DNA from: Chloracidobacterium sp. N
GTDB taxonomy: Bacteria; Acidobacteriota; Blastocatellia; Chloracidobacteriales; Chloracidobacteriaceae
Length of the DNA: 64,000 bases
Assembly (NCBI RefSeq): GCF_018304765.1
Contig: NZ_CP072642.1
Coordinates: 2,385,819 to 2,449,818 of the forward strand
Reading direction: 5' to 3'
Shown here one piece after another: positions 15,730 to 25,637 of the stretch (positions are counted from its first letter, which is position 1; each line of letters opens with the position of its first letter). The translations under genes and the position numbers were made by a program. The notes under the pieces are model-generated. The model did no database searches. It was not told where the DNA came from and was given only the letters and a program-made list of their open reading frames with translations.

Positions 15730-18717
15730 ATGTTCCGGTCTTTTCCATCATCCGTTTTTCCTCTTCACGCCGCCTGGGCCGTCCTGACCCTGGCGGCCTG
15801 GCTGTTCTGTGGGGTGGTGATGACCACGCCGGTCATGGCCCAGGGAGGACTCCAGGCCGATGCCATGCAGGACCCCCTCCAGCCGCAACTCATCGAAGAT
15901 GTGCAGTTCCGGGGCAACCGCCGGATTCCAACCGACACCCTGCGCCTGTACGTCACCATGAAACCGGGCGACCTCTACAGCGCCGAGCAGGCCCAGCGCG
16001 ACTACCAGGCCGTTCTCGCCCAGGGCTTTTTTGACCCCCTGCGCAGCAATGTCACCCTCGAACCGGGCAATACAGGCGGCGTCATCGTCGTCTTCAACCT
16101 GACCGAATATCCGGTCATCCGGGACATTCAGTACGAAGGATTGAAGTCCATTCAGCTCAGCGATGTGCTGACCCGCTACAAGGAAAAGCGCATCTCGCTT
16201 ACCAAGGACTCCCCCTACGATCCTGTCCAGGTCAAGCGGGCGGAAACCGAACTCAAGACCATGCTCAGCGAACGCGGCCGCCCCAATGCCATCGTGACGG
16301 CCGAAATCGAGGACGTATCGAAGACCTCCATCATCGTCATCTTCAATGTGGACGAAGGCGCGCGCGTCCGGGTCGCCAAAATTGACTTCGAGGGCAATCA
16401 GGTCTTTTCGAGCCGCACGCTCCGCAAGCAGATGAAATACACCAAACCGTCCGGCTTTCTCACCCGCTTCACCTCCAAGGATGTCTATTCACCGGAGAAG
16501 TTCGAGACGGACATGCAGTTGGTGGCGCAGTTCCTGCGGGAAAAGGGCTACCTGCGCCCCACGATTGGAACGCCCCGCATCGAGAACATCGGCAAGGTTG
16601 GCGGCGGTATCCCCCTCATCAGCAAAAAGTCCGACGGTCTGCGGATTGTCGTCCCGATTGACGAGGGCATCCGCTACCGGTTTGGGGAGATCACCACGGA
16701 AGGTTCAACCATTTTCACCCCCGAACAGGTGCTGCTCATTTCAGGGATGCGCAAGGGCGACATCGCCAGCGCCAAAACCATCCGGGAGGGCGTCTATGAG
16801 CGCCTCAAAAAAGCCTATGGCAGCCGGGGCTACATTCAGGCGGATGTCAACGTCCAGCCCACCTTCAAGCCGCCCGCCGCCGGAGAGTCGGAAGGCGTCG
16901 CCGATTTCACCATCTTCATCGAGGAAGGTTCGGTCTATACCATCGAGCAGATCGAGTTTTCCGGCAACAACACAACCCGCGACAAGGTGCTGCGGCGCGA
17001 ACTGCTCGTCAGCGAAGGTGAACCGTACAACCAGGAACTGATGGAGTATTCCATCCTGCTGCTCAACCAGCTCGGCTACTTCGACGAAATCAAAAAGGAA
17101 GACATCCAGACGACGACCGACGAACGCCGCAAGACGGTCAACGTCGTCATCAAGGTCAAGGAACGTGGACGCCAGCAGATTCAGTTTTCCGGCGGCGTTT
17201 CCGGCATCGGCGGCTCATTCATCGGACTGACCTACACGACGAACAACCTGTTTGGCTACGGACAGAGCGTTTCGGTGGACATCCAGGCCGGAAACCTCTT
17301 TCGCAACATCGCCCTGTCGTACAGCGATCCCTACTTCCTTGACCGCCGGATTGGGTTTGGCGTTTCGGTCTTCAGTCAGCGTTTCCGTTATGCCAGCGGC
17401 ATCAGCGGCGCGGCCATTGCCAGCGGCTTTTTCAACAGCTTCACCGGACTGGACGAGCGAAACCTCTTTACTCAGGACACCACCGGGGCTTCGCTATCGC
17501 TTTCCGCTCCGCTGGCCGTACTCACCAACCGGTTTCCCAAGTTCAGCCGCGTCTCGCGGATTGGCGTCAGCTACAGCTACAGCCGCTCACGCATTACCGA
17601 TCCGCCGGTCAACCGTGACAACAACCCCGACAACGACATCATCGTGACCTTCGCGCAGCCGGGCATTACGATCAGTTCCCTGACGCCCTCGTTCGTCTAT
17701 AACACGGTCAACAATCCCATCAACCCGACGAGCGGGCGTAACTTCACCCTCAGTTTCACCTGGTCGGGACTGGGCGGACGGGTCAAGAACCTGTCCCCGG
17801 TGCTCGAATACCGTGAATTCCGCCCCTTCCGTTTTCTGGGGCAGGGCATCGAAAAACCGGCCGTGCTGGGCATGCGCTTCCGGGCGGCCCACGTGAGCGC
17901 CTACGGCACGCCCTTTGACAGCAACTCGCTGGCCTTCATTGGCGGCGTTCCCCAGTTCAACCGCTTCTACACGGGCGGCGAGTTCGAGATTCGCGGCTAC
18001 GGGATTCGTACGATTTCACCGGTGGCCCCCATCGAGGACCGCCGGACGACAACCGACGTCCGGGTGGTGGACGGACTGACCGGGCAGGTGCTGCAACCGG
18101 GACTGCAGGTCAGCCCGACAGTCATTCAGGAATACACCTACACGGACAAGCTCTTTCCGCTCCCGATCGGGTCCTTCCAGTTCATTCCGGTCGGCGGGGA
18201 CTCCCAGTTGTTGCTGAACGTCGAGTATCGCGTTCCCATCGTCGGGCCGCTTTCCCTGGCGCTGTTTGCCGATGGCGGCTCGGTGTTCAACCTGCGCTCG
18301 CTGAGTGACCAGAGCATCCGCGCGCGGGCGCTGCCGGCCACGCTGGGTTCGACGCCCGATTCACCCGTGCCGGGCCCCATCGTTCTGCGCCCGGACGGCA
18401 CCCGCCTTGACGGCACCCGGCCCAACGATCCCAATCCCGGCGGCCCCCTGCCGGACGGCTTTCGGGTCGCGTTCGTGCAGGCCCAGCAGGCTTCCCGGAC
18501 GCAGGTCAACCTGAGCCAGACGCTGGGCGGCATCGGGCGCAACTTCCGCGCCTCGATTGGGGCCGAGTTGCAGGTCAACCTGCCGGTGTTACAGGTTCCG
18601 TTCCGCCTGATCTTTGCCTACAACCCCGGCGCGAAAACCAACGTCTTTGACCCCCGCCAACTGGGTATCATTGAAGAACGTGGCGTCATCCGCTTTACTG
18701 TCGGGCGAACGTTCTAG
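15730..18717 (+). CDS. bamA: Outer-membrane protein assembly factor BamA/Omp85
   Basis: 995 residues from the ATG at 15730 (a GTG four codons earlier is possible). A signal peptide ends near VVMTTPVMAQ. Several POTRA repeats follow (for example VQFRGNRRIPTDTL, IQYEGLKSI, IDFEGNQVFSSRTLR, IEFSGNNTTRDKVLRREL), then a 16-strand barrel domain from about 480 onward (QIQFSGGVSGIGGSF, YSDPYFLDRRIGFGVS) ending in an aromatic residue (VGRTF), as outer-membrane barrels do. Inserts the beta-barrel proteins of the outer membrane. It is longer than the usual 800 residues, with extra loop sequence in the barrel. An OmpH/Skp-like chaperone gene follows, the usual pairing. Confidence 0.95.
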   Translation: MFRSFPSSVFPLHAAWAVLTLAAWLFCGVVMTTPVMAQGGLQADAMQDPLQPQLIEDVQFRGNRRIPTDTLRLYVTMKPGDLYSAEQAQRDYQAVLAQGFFDPLRSNVTLEPGNTGGVIVVFNLTEYPVIRDIQYEGLKSIQLSDVLTRYKEKRISLTKDSPYDPVQVKRAETELKTMLSERGRPNAIVTAEIEDVSKTSIIVIFNVDEGARVRVAKIDFEGNQVFSSRTLRKQMKYTKPSGFLTRFTSKDVYSPEKFETDMQLVAQFLREKGYLRPTIGTPRIENIGKVGGGIPLISKKSDGLRIVVPIDEGIRYRFGEITTEGSTIFTPEQVLLISGMRKGDIASAKTIREGVYERLKKAYGSRGYIQADVNVQPTFKPPAAGESEGVADFTIFIEEGSVYTIEQIEFSGNNTTRDKVLRRELLVSEGEPYNQELMEYSILLLNQLGYFDEIKKEDIQTTTDERRKTVNVVIKVKERGRQQIQFSGGVSGIGGSFIGLTYTTNNLFGYGQSVSVDIQAGNLFRNIALSYSDPYFLDRRIGFGVSVFSQRFRYASGISGAAIASGFFNSFTGLDERNLFTQDTTGASLSLSAPLAVLTNRFPKFSRVSRIGVSYSYSRSRITDPPVNRDNNPDNDIIVTFAQPGITISSLTPSFVYNTVNNPINPTSGRNFTLSFTWSGLGGRVKNLSPVLEYREFRPFRFLGQGIEKPAVLGMRFRAAHVSAYGTPFDSNSLAFIGGVPQFNRFYTGGEFEIRGYGIRTISPVAPIEDRRTTTDVRVVDGLTGQVLQPGLQVSPTVIQEYTYTDKLFPLPIGSFQFIPVGGDSQLLLNVEYRVPIVGPLSLALFADGGSVFNLRSLSDQSIRARALPATLGSTPDSPVPGPIVLRPDGTRLDGTRPNDPNPGGPLPDGFRVAFVQAQQASRTQVNLSQTLGGIGRNFRASIGAELQVNLPVLQVPFRLIFAYNPGAKTNVFDPRQLGIIEERGVIRFTVGRTF

Positions 18718-18823
18718 GGTGGCGTGGTGCGTTTTGCGGCCTGCTTCCGGGCGGACGTTTGCGGATACGGCTTTGTGGAAACTGCTTTGTGTTGTGGAAA
18801 CTGCTTTGTGAAGGATACAGCTT

Positions 18824-19420
18824 ATGCCCCTGTTTGCATGTCTTGCGTTGAGCCTCCTGCCTCCGGTTGGCGGAAGCCTGCCCGTGTCCCCCGCCATCAC
18901 GACTGAACCCCCTGTACCGCAGTCGTCCCCGGCTGCCCCCCGCATTGCGGTCGTCAACACCCAGGCGTTTGGTGAACTCATCAATGAATACCGCCAGCAG
19001 GTGGTGACGCTCCAGACCGAGTTTCGCCCGACACTGGACACCCTGCAGCGGCTGGGGGCTGAGATTCAGGCCGAAGAAGACGCGCTCCAGCGTCTGGCCG
19101 ACCAGCTTACGCCCGATGTGCGCCTCAAACGCACCGATGACCTCGAACGCAAGAAAAAGGATTTCAAACGCCGCCAGGAAGACCTCAACGAAGCCGCCGA
19201 AAAGCGGGCCGCGATTTTGCTCAATCCCGTCCGCGAAAAAATTTTCAAGGCGCTGGAAGCCTATGCCAAGGAGCGCGGCATTCACATCCTGCTCGATGTT
19301 GCCACGGCGGCCGAAGCCGGGGGACTCGTCTATCTCGCGCCCGGCATGGACATTACCGAAGACTTTGCCGCCCGCTATAATCAGGCCAATCCGGCTACGA
19401 AGCCGGCGGCGTCCCGCTGA
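18824..19420 (+). CDS. OmpH/Skp-like periplasmic chaperone
   Basis: 198 residues. A short N-terminal hydrophobic segment and Pro-rich stretch, then IAVVNTQAF, the usual first strand of OmpH proteins, and a long Lys/Glu/Arg-rich coiled coil (about 70-150). The C-terminal ILLDVATAAEAGGLVYLAPGMDIT segment closes the body domain. The family holds unfolded outer-membrane proteins in the periplasm for BamA, whose gene lies 106 bp upstream. AAGGA stands before the ATG. A doubled GTGGAAACTGCTTTGTG-type repeat occurs just upstream. Confidence 0.87.
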   Translation: MPLFACLALSLLPPVGGSLPVSPAITTEPPVPQSSPAAPRIAVVNTQAFGELINEYRQQVVTLQTEFRPTLDTLQRLGAEIQAEEDALQRLADQLTPDVRLKRTDDLERKKKDFKRRQEDLNEAAEKRAAILLNPVREKIFKALEAYAKERGIHILLDVATAAEAGGLVYLAPGMDITEDFAARYNQANPATKPAASR

Positions 19421-19434
19421 CGAGTTGTTGTTGT

Positions 19435-19508
<74 letters not shown>

Positions 19509-19646
19509 CTGTTTCCCCCGCAACCGGCTCCGGCTGACACCGAAGCCCCCCGCCAGCCCGACCGGAGCAGGCTGCCCGGCGGATTTCCCGGCCCGGTCGG
19601 CGTATGGGACTGGCCGCAACCTCACGCTCACAGCCAACCACCGCCC

Positions 19647-21032
19647 ATGTCACGCCTGCTCGCTGCTTTTCTGCTTGGCTTCTGGTTGTTTGGCGCGTGG
19701 CCGCTTCCCCAGGCGGCCCTCCTTCCCACGGACCCTCCCAAGTCCGTGCCGATGCTGGCCGAGCAACCGCTGGCCGACTTCCAGGCGCGGCGGGCGCGAC
19801 TGCGGGCGCAGTTGAAGGATGGGCTCGTGCTTGTTCCCGGACGGGTCGAAACCTCGCTGGGCGTGAGTGAGAAATTTTTTCAGGACGAAAACTTCTTCTA
19901 CCTCACCGGTGTGGAAGCGCCGGGTGCAACGCTGCTGCTCACTCCGGTTCCCTACCAGGGCGCGCAGGAAATCCTGTTTCTTCCGCGCCGCGACCCGCAG
20001 ATGGAACGCTGGACGGGCCCCCAGCCGGGACCGGGTCAGGAAGCCGAGCAACGCTTTGGCATGGAAAAAGCCCTGCCGACCGATACGCTCTCCCAGGTGT
20101 TGCGGGAAATTGGGGCCGCACTCCCGGACGGCGGCAAAATTCACCTCATCGCCAACCCGCAGGAGGCGCAGGAACGGGCAGCGCGCACACTTCTGGAGTT
20201 ACTGCGGCAAACCGTCCCGGCACTCCCTGTCACCGACGCCCGCTCGGCCGTCAGTCTCATGCGCATGTGCAAGACACCGGCCGAGGTGGACCTGCTGAGG
20301 AAAGCCGTTCGCATCACCGGCGCGGCCTTCCGCGACATTCCCAGACACCTGACGGTCGGATGCTACGAGTATGAAATCGAGGCCGTCGTTCTGGCAGCCT
20401 TCTATCGTAACGGCGCGGAGCGGCCGGGCTACCCATGCATCATCGGGGGCGGGCAGAATGCCACCATCCTGCACTACAACCGCAACCGGGACCAGATTCG
20501 GGATGGTGATCTCGTGGTCGTGGATGTCGGTGCACAGTACCGGGGCTATACGGCTGACATCACACGTACCTTTCCGGCCAACGGCAGGTTCAGCCGGCGG
20601 CAGCGCGAACTCTACGAACTCGTCCTGGCAGCGCAGGAAGCTGCCGTCAAAGCCTTTGTGCCCGGCAAAAGCCGGATGAGTGACCTGACCCTGGCCGCTC
20701 GTGAGGCGATGCGGTCCAGCCCGCTGCGCGCCGGCAACGACCTGACCCTGGACAACTTTTTCATCCACGGGCTGGGGCACTTCATCGGCCTCAATGTTCA
20801 CGACGTAGGTGACTATGGGCAGCCACTCCCGCCGGGAAGCGTCATCACCATTGAGCCGGGGGTTTACATTCCGGCCGAACGCATCGGCATCCGCATCGAA
20901 GACGACTACCTGGTGACGGAGACCGGACTGGTCAAGCTTTCCGGCGACATTCCTTCGCGCCCGGAAGCCATCGAGCAGGCTATGCGCCAGGCGCGCCGGC
21001 TGCCGCGTCAGCGGGATTCAGTCAAGGATTGA
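19647..21032 (+). CDS. Secreted Xaa-Pro aminopeptidase (M24B)
   Basis: 461 residues. A signal peptide (LLAAFLLGFWLFGAWPLPQA) precedes a PepP-type protein: an N-terminal creatinase-like domain (FFYLTGVEAPGATLLL) and a pita-bread domain with the dinuclear metal ligands in VVVDVGAQYRGYTADITR, HGLGHFIGLNVHD, IEPGVYI and GIRIEDDYLV. Removes N-terminal residues preceding proline. Export is unusual for PepP, which is often cytoplasmic, and suggests peptide turnover in the periplasm. Confidence 0.92.
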   Translation: MSRLLAAFLLGFWLFGAWPLPQAALLPTDPPKSVPMLAEQPLADFQARRARLRAQLKDGLVLVPGRVETSLGVSEKFFQDENFFYLTGVEAPGATLLLTPVPYQGAQEILFLPRRDPQMERWTGPQPGPGQEAEQRFGMEKALPTDTLSQVLREIGAALPDGGKIHLIANPQEAQERAARTLLELLRQTVPALPVTDARSAVSLMRMCKTPAEVDLLRKAVRITGAAFRDIPRHLTVGCYEYEIEAVVLAAFYRNGAERPGYPCIIGGGQNATILHYNRNRDQIRDGDLVVVDVGAQYRGYTADITRTFPANGRFSRRQRELYELVLAAQEAAVKAFVPGKSRMSDLTLAAREAMRSSPLRAGNDLTLDNFFIHGLGHFIGLNVHDVGDYGQPLPPGSVITIEPGVYIPAERIGIRIEDDYLVTETGLVKLSGDIPSRPEAIEQAMRQARRLPRQRDSVKD

Positions 21033-21332
21033 GTTCGATGGGCGGCGGCGGTCATACCGGACGCTGACGCGCTGCCCCGGCCAGTAGCGGTTTTCCCGCC
21101 CGGCCGTATCCACCACGTCGAAGGACTCGTACTCGACGCTGGCCACTTCATACCGGTAGCGCACCAACGCGCCCTGCCCGGCCGGGCGGATGTCGAGCAC
21201 CTCACCTTCGATGATGCGGCCGGACTGGCGTAACCAGCGTCGCCGGGCGGCCTCCGGGTCTTCCCGGCCCAACAGACGCTGCCACCAGCTCCGCCAGCGG
21301 CTCAGCGTGCCTTGGGAACGTACTTCCGCCAT
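21018..21332 (-). CDS. DUF3592-like small protein
   Basis: 104 residues from the ATG at 21332, which lies 20 bp after the stop of the preceding gene and follows a GGATGG-like sequence; the frame is open further upstream but overlaps that gene. The C-terminal VRYRYEVASVEYESFDVV and YWPGQRVSVRYDRRRPSNSIL match the DUF3592 pattern, a small beta domain of unknown role. It has no clear membrane helix, unlike many DUF3592 proteins. Its 3' end overlaps the pepP-like gene by 15 bp. Confidence 0.65.
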   Translation of the reverse strand: MAEVRSQGTLSRWRSWWQRLLGREDPEAARRRWLRQSGRIIEGEVLDIRPAGQGALVRYRYEVASVEYESFDVVDTAGRENRYWPGQRVSVRYDRRRPSNSILD

Positions 21333-21351
21333 GGCCAACCATCCGGTGCGG

Positions 21352-22044
21352 CTACTTCTCAGCGTCCGGGGTTGCCGGGACGAAGACTCCGTCCCGAAGC
21401 ACCAGGTCATCCGCCGTGCCAAACTCGCCATCCGCCCCCGCCGAGACAATGCTGTACTGGGTCAGCAGCGGTGTGGTCAGCGGACTGGTCGCCGCCAACG
21501 CACCTGTGGGCTGGTAGCGCAGCTTCTTGCCCCACGCATCCGTCACCAGGTTGGGTGCCAACCCTGCCGTCCGCAGTTCCTGAAGCCGAGGCGAGGGCAG
21601 TGCCCCCTGCTGCTTCTGGTAGGCCTGAATCGCCAGGGCAAGTTCGAGCATCCGCGCCCGGCTGGCCGCGCGGGCGCGTTCCTGCTCGTCGGCATACCAA
21701 CGCTCGGCCCGGTAGCCGCCAAACAGCAGCAGACCCGGCAGCACCAGGCTGGACAGCACGACTCCAACCTGCGCCAGACGCAGACCACCGAAGTGCGCCG
21801 GTTCGCGCCGCGCCCGGCGGTAGGCTCTCACACTCGCATAGGCGCCAAGCAGCGCCGGGACAATGAGCCAGGGGATGAAGAAACTTCCCAGCCCCAGAAT
21901 GGCACAGGTGAGACCGCACACGGCCTGTCCCACCCGTGGCAGGGCGACAATTTCATCCGTCTGTGGCGCGGCGATGGCGCGGGCACCGCAGACGCAGCCA
22001 GCTTGCAAGTCTTGATGTTTCCGACCACAGCAAGGACATACCAT
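21352..22044 (-). CDS. Zinc-ribbon membrane protein with pseudopilin-type C-terminus
   Basis: 230 residues. An N-terminal CPCC...CVCG ribbon (3-20) is followed by two hydrophobic segments (about 45-70 and 92-110, a DUF4190-like pair), then a helical stretch and a C-terminal GspG-like domain (DAWGKKLRYQ, YSIVSAGADGEFGTADDL) containing the family's calcium-binding loop. It therefore looks like a major-pseudopilin head placed on a two-span anchor rather than on an N-methylated helix. GGAGG lies 12 bases before the start. Function unknown. Confidence 0.72.
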   Translation of the reverse strand: MVCPCCGRKHQDLQAGCVCGARAIAAPQTDEIVALPRVGQAVCGLTCAILGLGSFFIPWLIVPALLGAYASVRAYRRARREPAHFGGLRLAQVGVVLSSLVLPGLLLFGGYRAERWYADEQERARAASRARMLELALAIQAYQKQQGALPSPRLQELRTAGLAPNLVTDAWGKKLRYQPTGALAATSPLTTPLLTQYSIVSAGADGEFGTADDLVLRDGVFVPATPDAEK

Positions 22045-22140
22045 CGCTGCCGGTTTCCTCCTTCGTTACCTCCGGGCCAAGCGTGCAGTTGCGTTTCCTC
22101 TGGCATTCATGATCATCTTTTGCCTTCCGTACGGTTTGCG

Positions 22141-22875
22141 CTAGGTAGCCCGGTACCAGGAAGGTGCCTGCTTTTTGGGAAGCGCCGGTTCCCATACCTC
22201 ATCCTGGTCCGGCGCGGCCGGTGTGGTCGGCTCAGCGGGCGTGTCGCCAAGCATGTCCAGTCGCTGGGCTTCCAGATAGGTGTGATACATCCGGTGCACG
22301 ACGGTCCAGTGGGACAACACGGCCAGCACCCACAGCACCGCCCGCATTTTGTGCAGGAACGGGTTGTCTTCCGGGCCGATTTCAGTCAGCGAGCCGATGA
22401 TGATGAGCACCACCCGTTCCGGGCGCTCCAGAAAGCCCACCTTGCACTGCTGGATGAGATTTTCCGCCCGTGCGCGGGTGTAGCTGACCAGCACCGAACC
22501 CAGCAGCGCAATGCCCGCGAGTGTGACGTAGAGCGTGCTGTGCTGGGGCGTATTCCGCGCATAGAACACCATGATGCCAATCAGAACGATGACATCCGAA
22601 TAGCGGTCGAGCACCGAATCAAAGAAGCCGCCAAACCGTGTCACCCGTCCGGTGAGCCGCGCCACCCGTCCATCGAGCATGTCGAACAGATTGGCCACAA
22701 TCATCACCAGTCCGGCAATGAAAAAGTGACCCCACCCATAAAGGAAAGCACAGCCGATGTTGATGAGCAGCCCGATGAAAGTCAGCGTATTCGGGTTGGG
22801 AAAGATTCGGGCAAGGTAGCGAACCAGCGTGTCCAGAACCTTTGTGCCAGCACTGCCAATGCGTTCACTAAGCAT
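22141..22875 (-). CDS. CDP-alcohol phosphatidyltransferase
   Basis: 244 residues from the ATG at 22875; a TTG start at 22944 is possible but less likely. The catalytic motif is intact: DGRVARLTGRVTRFGGFFDSVLD, matching DG-x2-AR-x8-G-x3-D-x3-D. About five membrane helices follow. The family joins a CDP-diacylglycerol (or similar) to an alcohol such as glycerol-3-phosphate or inositol phosphate. The sequence does not show which alcohol. It lies downstream of recD2 on the same strand. Confidence 0.85.
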   Translation of the reverse strand: MLSERIGSAGTKVLDTLVRYLARIFPNPNTLTFIGLLINIGCAFLYGWGHFFIAGLVMIVANLFDMLDGRVARLTGRVTRFGGFFDSVLDRYSDVIVLIGIMVFYARNTPQHSTLYVTLAGIALLGSVLVSYTRARAENLIQQCKVGFLERPERVVLIIIGSLTEIGPEDNPFLHKMRAVLWVLAVLSHWTVVHRMYHTYLEAQRLDMLGDTPAEPTTPAAPDQDEVWEPALPKKQAPSWYRAT

Positions 22876-23003
22876 GAAGCCGCTGGAAACCTTTCTCCGC
22901 CAGGATGACCGTCCGTCTGACCCGTAAACGATTGAAAATGACAATCCAGCCTATGTTGCCCCCAAGCTGGCTGTCAAGGAACGGTCTGACCACCTCACGG
23001 CCC

Positions 23004-25208
23004 CTACCGGATGGGTTCACGCAGTGCCTCCACCAGCCAGGTGTAGCGCCGGGCGGCTTCCACCTGCCGCACAGCCAGGCCGATGGCACGGGTCGTCCCC
23101 AGCAGCACCGCCGTCCGTTTGGCGCGCGTCAGCGCCGTGTAGAGCAGGTTGCGGCTCAGCACCGGAAACGCCTGCGTATGCAGCACAATCACCACCGCCG
23201 GATACTCCGACCCCTGGCTTTTGTGGACGGAAAGGGCAAAGCCGTGGCTGAGTTCGTTGACATCCGCCCAGTCATAGGTGACGCACCGCCCATCGTAATC
23301 CACGGTCATGGTCTGGTCCTCAAGCTGGATGTCCACGATGCGCCCGATGTCGCCGTTGAAGACTTCGCGGGTGTAGTTGTTGACACGCTGCACGACCTTA
23401 TCCCCGACCCGGAAGCGGCGTCCCAGACGCTCGATTTCAGGCTGCCCCGGACGCAGCGGATTGAGCGCCTGCTGTAAGCGCCGGTTGAGTTCGACGGCGC
23501 CAATCTCTCCCCGGTTCATGGGCGTCAACACCTGGATGTCGTTCACCGGGTCGTACCCAAAACGCCGGGACAGACTCGCCACGACATGTTCGAGTCGCGT
23601 CTGGATGTCCGCCGGGGTGTCGGCCGCCACGAAATAGCAGTCGGTGGTTGTCCGGCCATCCGGTCGGATGAGCCGGGGAAACTGCCCTGCCCGAATCCGG
23701 TGGGCATTCTGGATGATGGCGCTCCCCTCGGCCTGGCGAAACACCTGGGTCAGACGGCAGACCGGCACGACTCCGGCGGCAATGATGTCCCCCAGCACCC
23801 GGCCCGGGCCGACGGAAGGCAACTGGTCCACATCCCCCACGAGCAGCAGCCGTCCCCGCGCCGGCATGGCCTTGAGCAGCGCCGCGGCCAGCGGGGCATC
23901 GAGCATCGAGGCTTCGTCCACGATGACGGCATCCGTGTCGAGTGGGTAATCGCTGTCGTGGGTGAAGCGTCCCCGGGCCGGATCGTAGGCCAGCAGCCGA
24001 TGCAGGGTACGCGCCTCGACGCCGGTCACTTCGGAAAGCCGCTGGGCGGCGCGTCCGGTCGGTGTCGCCAGCTCGACCCGCAGCCCAAGCCAGCGGAACA
24101 AACCGACGATGGCCCGCAACGTCGTTGTCTTGCCACAGCCGGGGCCGCCCGTGACCACCGCCACGCGCTGCGTTGCCGCCGTCAGCACGGCCTGCTGCTG
24201 CTCCGGCGACAGTTGCAGCGACTCCCTGGCCGCGTAGGCGTCCAGCCACTGCCGCGCCGGTGCTTCCAGTTGGGTCAGGGGACGCAGGGTGAGACCGCGC
24301 AGCAGCCGTGCAATATGCTGCTCGGCATAAAACAGGTACGGCAGGTGGTAGCTCGTTTCCGGCGCGTCGGGCGGCGTCGGCGGACGGGCAACGAGTTCGG
24401 CCTCGTCCGTCAGAGTTGCCAAGACAGCGTGCAGGCGCCCGGTATCAGTCACGCCCAGAAGCGTTTGCAGGGAGGCGAGCAGCCGGCTTTCCGGCAGAAA
24501 ACAGTGCCCTTGGTCGGCGGCTTCCTGAAGCACGTGGAGGCAGGCCGCCCGCAGACGCATTTCCGCATCCGGCGCAATGCCCAGATTGACCGCAATCCCG
24601 TCGGCCGTTTTGAAACCCACCCCGTAGATGTCCCGCGCAAGCTGGTAGGGATTTTCGATGACGGTCTGAATCGCACGCGCGCCATACTGCCTGTATATCT
24701 TGGCGGCATAGTGGGTCGAGACGCCGTGCGACTGTAAAAACAGCATCACGTCTTTGATAGCGCGCTGCGCCTCCCAGGCCTGTGCAATCAGCTCAACGCG
24801 CTTGCGGCCGATGCCGGGCACTTCGCCCAGACGGTGGATGTCGGTCTCGATGACCTGCAATGTGGCTTCCCGGAAGTGGGCAACGATGCGCCGGGCCGTG
24901 ACGGGGCCGATTCCTCTGATGAGACCGGAACCCAGGTATTTCTCGATGCCGGCCAGCGTTGCCGGCTGGGTGACTTCATGCTGGGTCGCTTTGAATTGCG
25001 GGCCGTGCGTGGGATGGGTCGTCCAGAACCCGGACAAACGGAGCGTCGCCCCTGGCGACAGTGCCGGGAAGTACCCGACCACCGTCACGGCCTCGCGCTC
25101 ACTGTTCACCCGGAGGCGCAGCACCGTGTAGCCCGTTTCCGGGTTGGCGTAGGTCACACGCTCGACGGCGCCAACGAGAGCCGAAGGCGGCCGGGAGTTG
25201 TTCATCAT
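23004..25208 (-). CDS. recD2: RecD2-type 5'-3' DNA helicase
   Basis: 734 residues. The long N-terminal region (absent from RecBCD-type RecD) has an OB-like part and helix-hairpin-helix segments (GIGPVTARRIVAHF, PGIGRKRVELIAQAW). The helicase core has Walker A GGPGCGKTT near 350, DEASMLD, the Q-like and GDVDQLPSVGPG motifs, and the C-terminal VHKSQGSEYPAVV and LLYTALTRAK. Acts in DNA repair without RecBC. The ATG overlaps the TGA of the Rieske gene by 3-4 bp, so translation may be coupled. Confidence 0.93.
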   Translation of the reverse strand: MMNNSRPPSALVGAVERVTYANPETGYTVLRLRVNSEREAVTVVGYFPALSPGATLRLSGFWTTHPTHGPQFKATQHEVTQPATLAGIEKYLGSGLIRGIGPVTARRIVAHFREATLQVIETDIHRLGEVPGIGRKRVELIAQAWEAQRAIKDVMLFLQSHGVSTHYAAKIYRQYGARAIQTVIENPYQLARDIYGVGFKTADGIAVNLGIAPDAEMRLRAACLHVLQEAADQGHCFLPESRLLASLQTLLGVTDTGRLHAVLATLTDEAELVARPPTPPDAPETSYHLPYLFYAEQHIARLLRGLTLRPLTQLEAPARQWLDAYAARESLQLSPEQQQAVLTAATQRVAVVTGGPGCGKTTTLRAIVGLFRWLGLRVELATPTGRAAQRLSEVTGVEARTLHRLLAYDPARGRFTHDSDYPLDTDAVIVDEASMLDAPLAAALLKAMPARGRLLLVGDVDQLPSVGPGRVLGDIIAAGVVPVCRLTQVFRQAEGSAIIQNAHRIRAGQFPRLIRPDGRTTTDCYFVAADTPADIQTRLEHVVASLSRRFGYDPVNDIQVLTPMNRGEIGAVELNRRLQQALNPLRPGQPEIERLGRRFRVGDKVVQRVNNYTREVFNGDIGRIVDIQLEDQTMTVDYDGRCVTYDWADVNELSHGFALSVHKSQGSEYPAVVIVLHTQAFPVLSRNLLYTALTRAKRTAVLLGTTRAIGLAVRQVEAARRYTWLVEALREPIR

Positions 25209-25516
25209 GGGAGGTCAACCCAGATGTCGCCCTGTTCAACGGTCGCGGGAAAGGTCGCCAGCCCCTTGGGCGCCAACGGGTTGCTGGTACATTCGCCCGT
25301 CGCCACATCGAATGACCAGTGGTGCCACGGACAGGTCACTTCCGTCCCGATCAGCACCCCTTCATGCAACGACGCCCCCATGTGCGGACACCCTGCCTCG
25401 CTGGCATGAATGCTGCCATGGCAGTTGTAGATGACCACCTTGTGCGACGCCAACGCAAACAGACGCATCTGCCCCGGACGAACTTCCGTCAGTGCAGCAA
25501 CTTTGATACGTGGCAT
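25205..25516 (-). CDS. Rieske [2Fe-2S] ferredoxin-like protein
   Basis: 103 residues from the ATG at 25516, preceded by GGGAG at seven bases; the upstream frame extension is not needed. Cluster ligands are C43 and H45 (GCPHMG) and C62 and H65 (CPWHHW). No signal peptide or membrane helix, so it is a soluble electron carrier of the type used with oxygenases or nitrite-reductase small subunits. No oxygenase gene is nearby. The stop overlaps the start of recD2. Confidence 0.9.
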   Translation of the reverse strand: MPRIKVAALTEVRPGQMRLFALASHKVVIYNCHGSIHASEAGCPHMGASLHEGVLIGTEVTCPWHHWSFDVATGECTSNPLAPKGLATFPATVEQGDIWVDLP

Positions 25517-25637
25517 GGATGAACTCCCGGAAAAAACCCCAAAAACGACAACGCCCCGGTTGCCCGAGACGTTGTTGAACAGATGTTTCCCAAAACAGGA
25601 CAAGTCGTGTCGCCTTCCATCACCAGTTGACCACCAA

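Noticed and set aside
21190-22908. 572-residue plus-strand frame
   Set aside because: Runs opposite three minus-strand genes with clear families.
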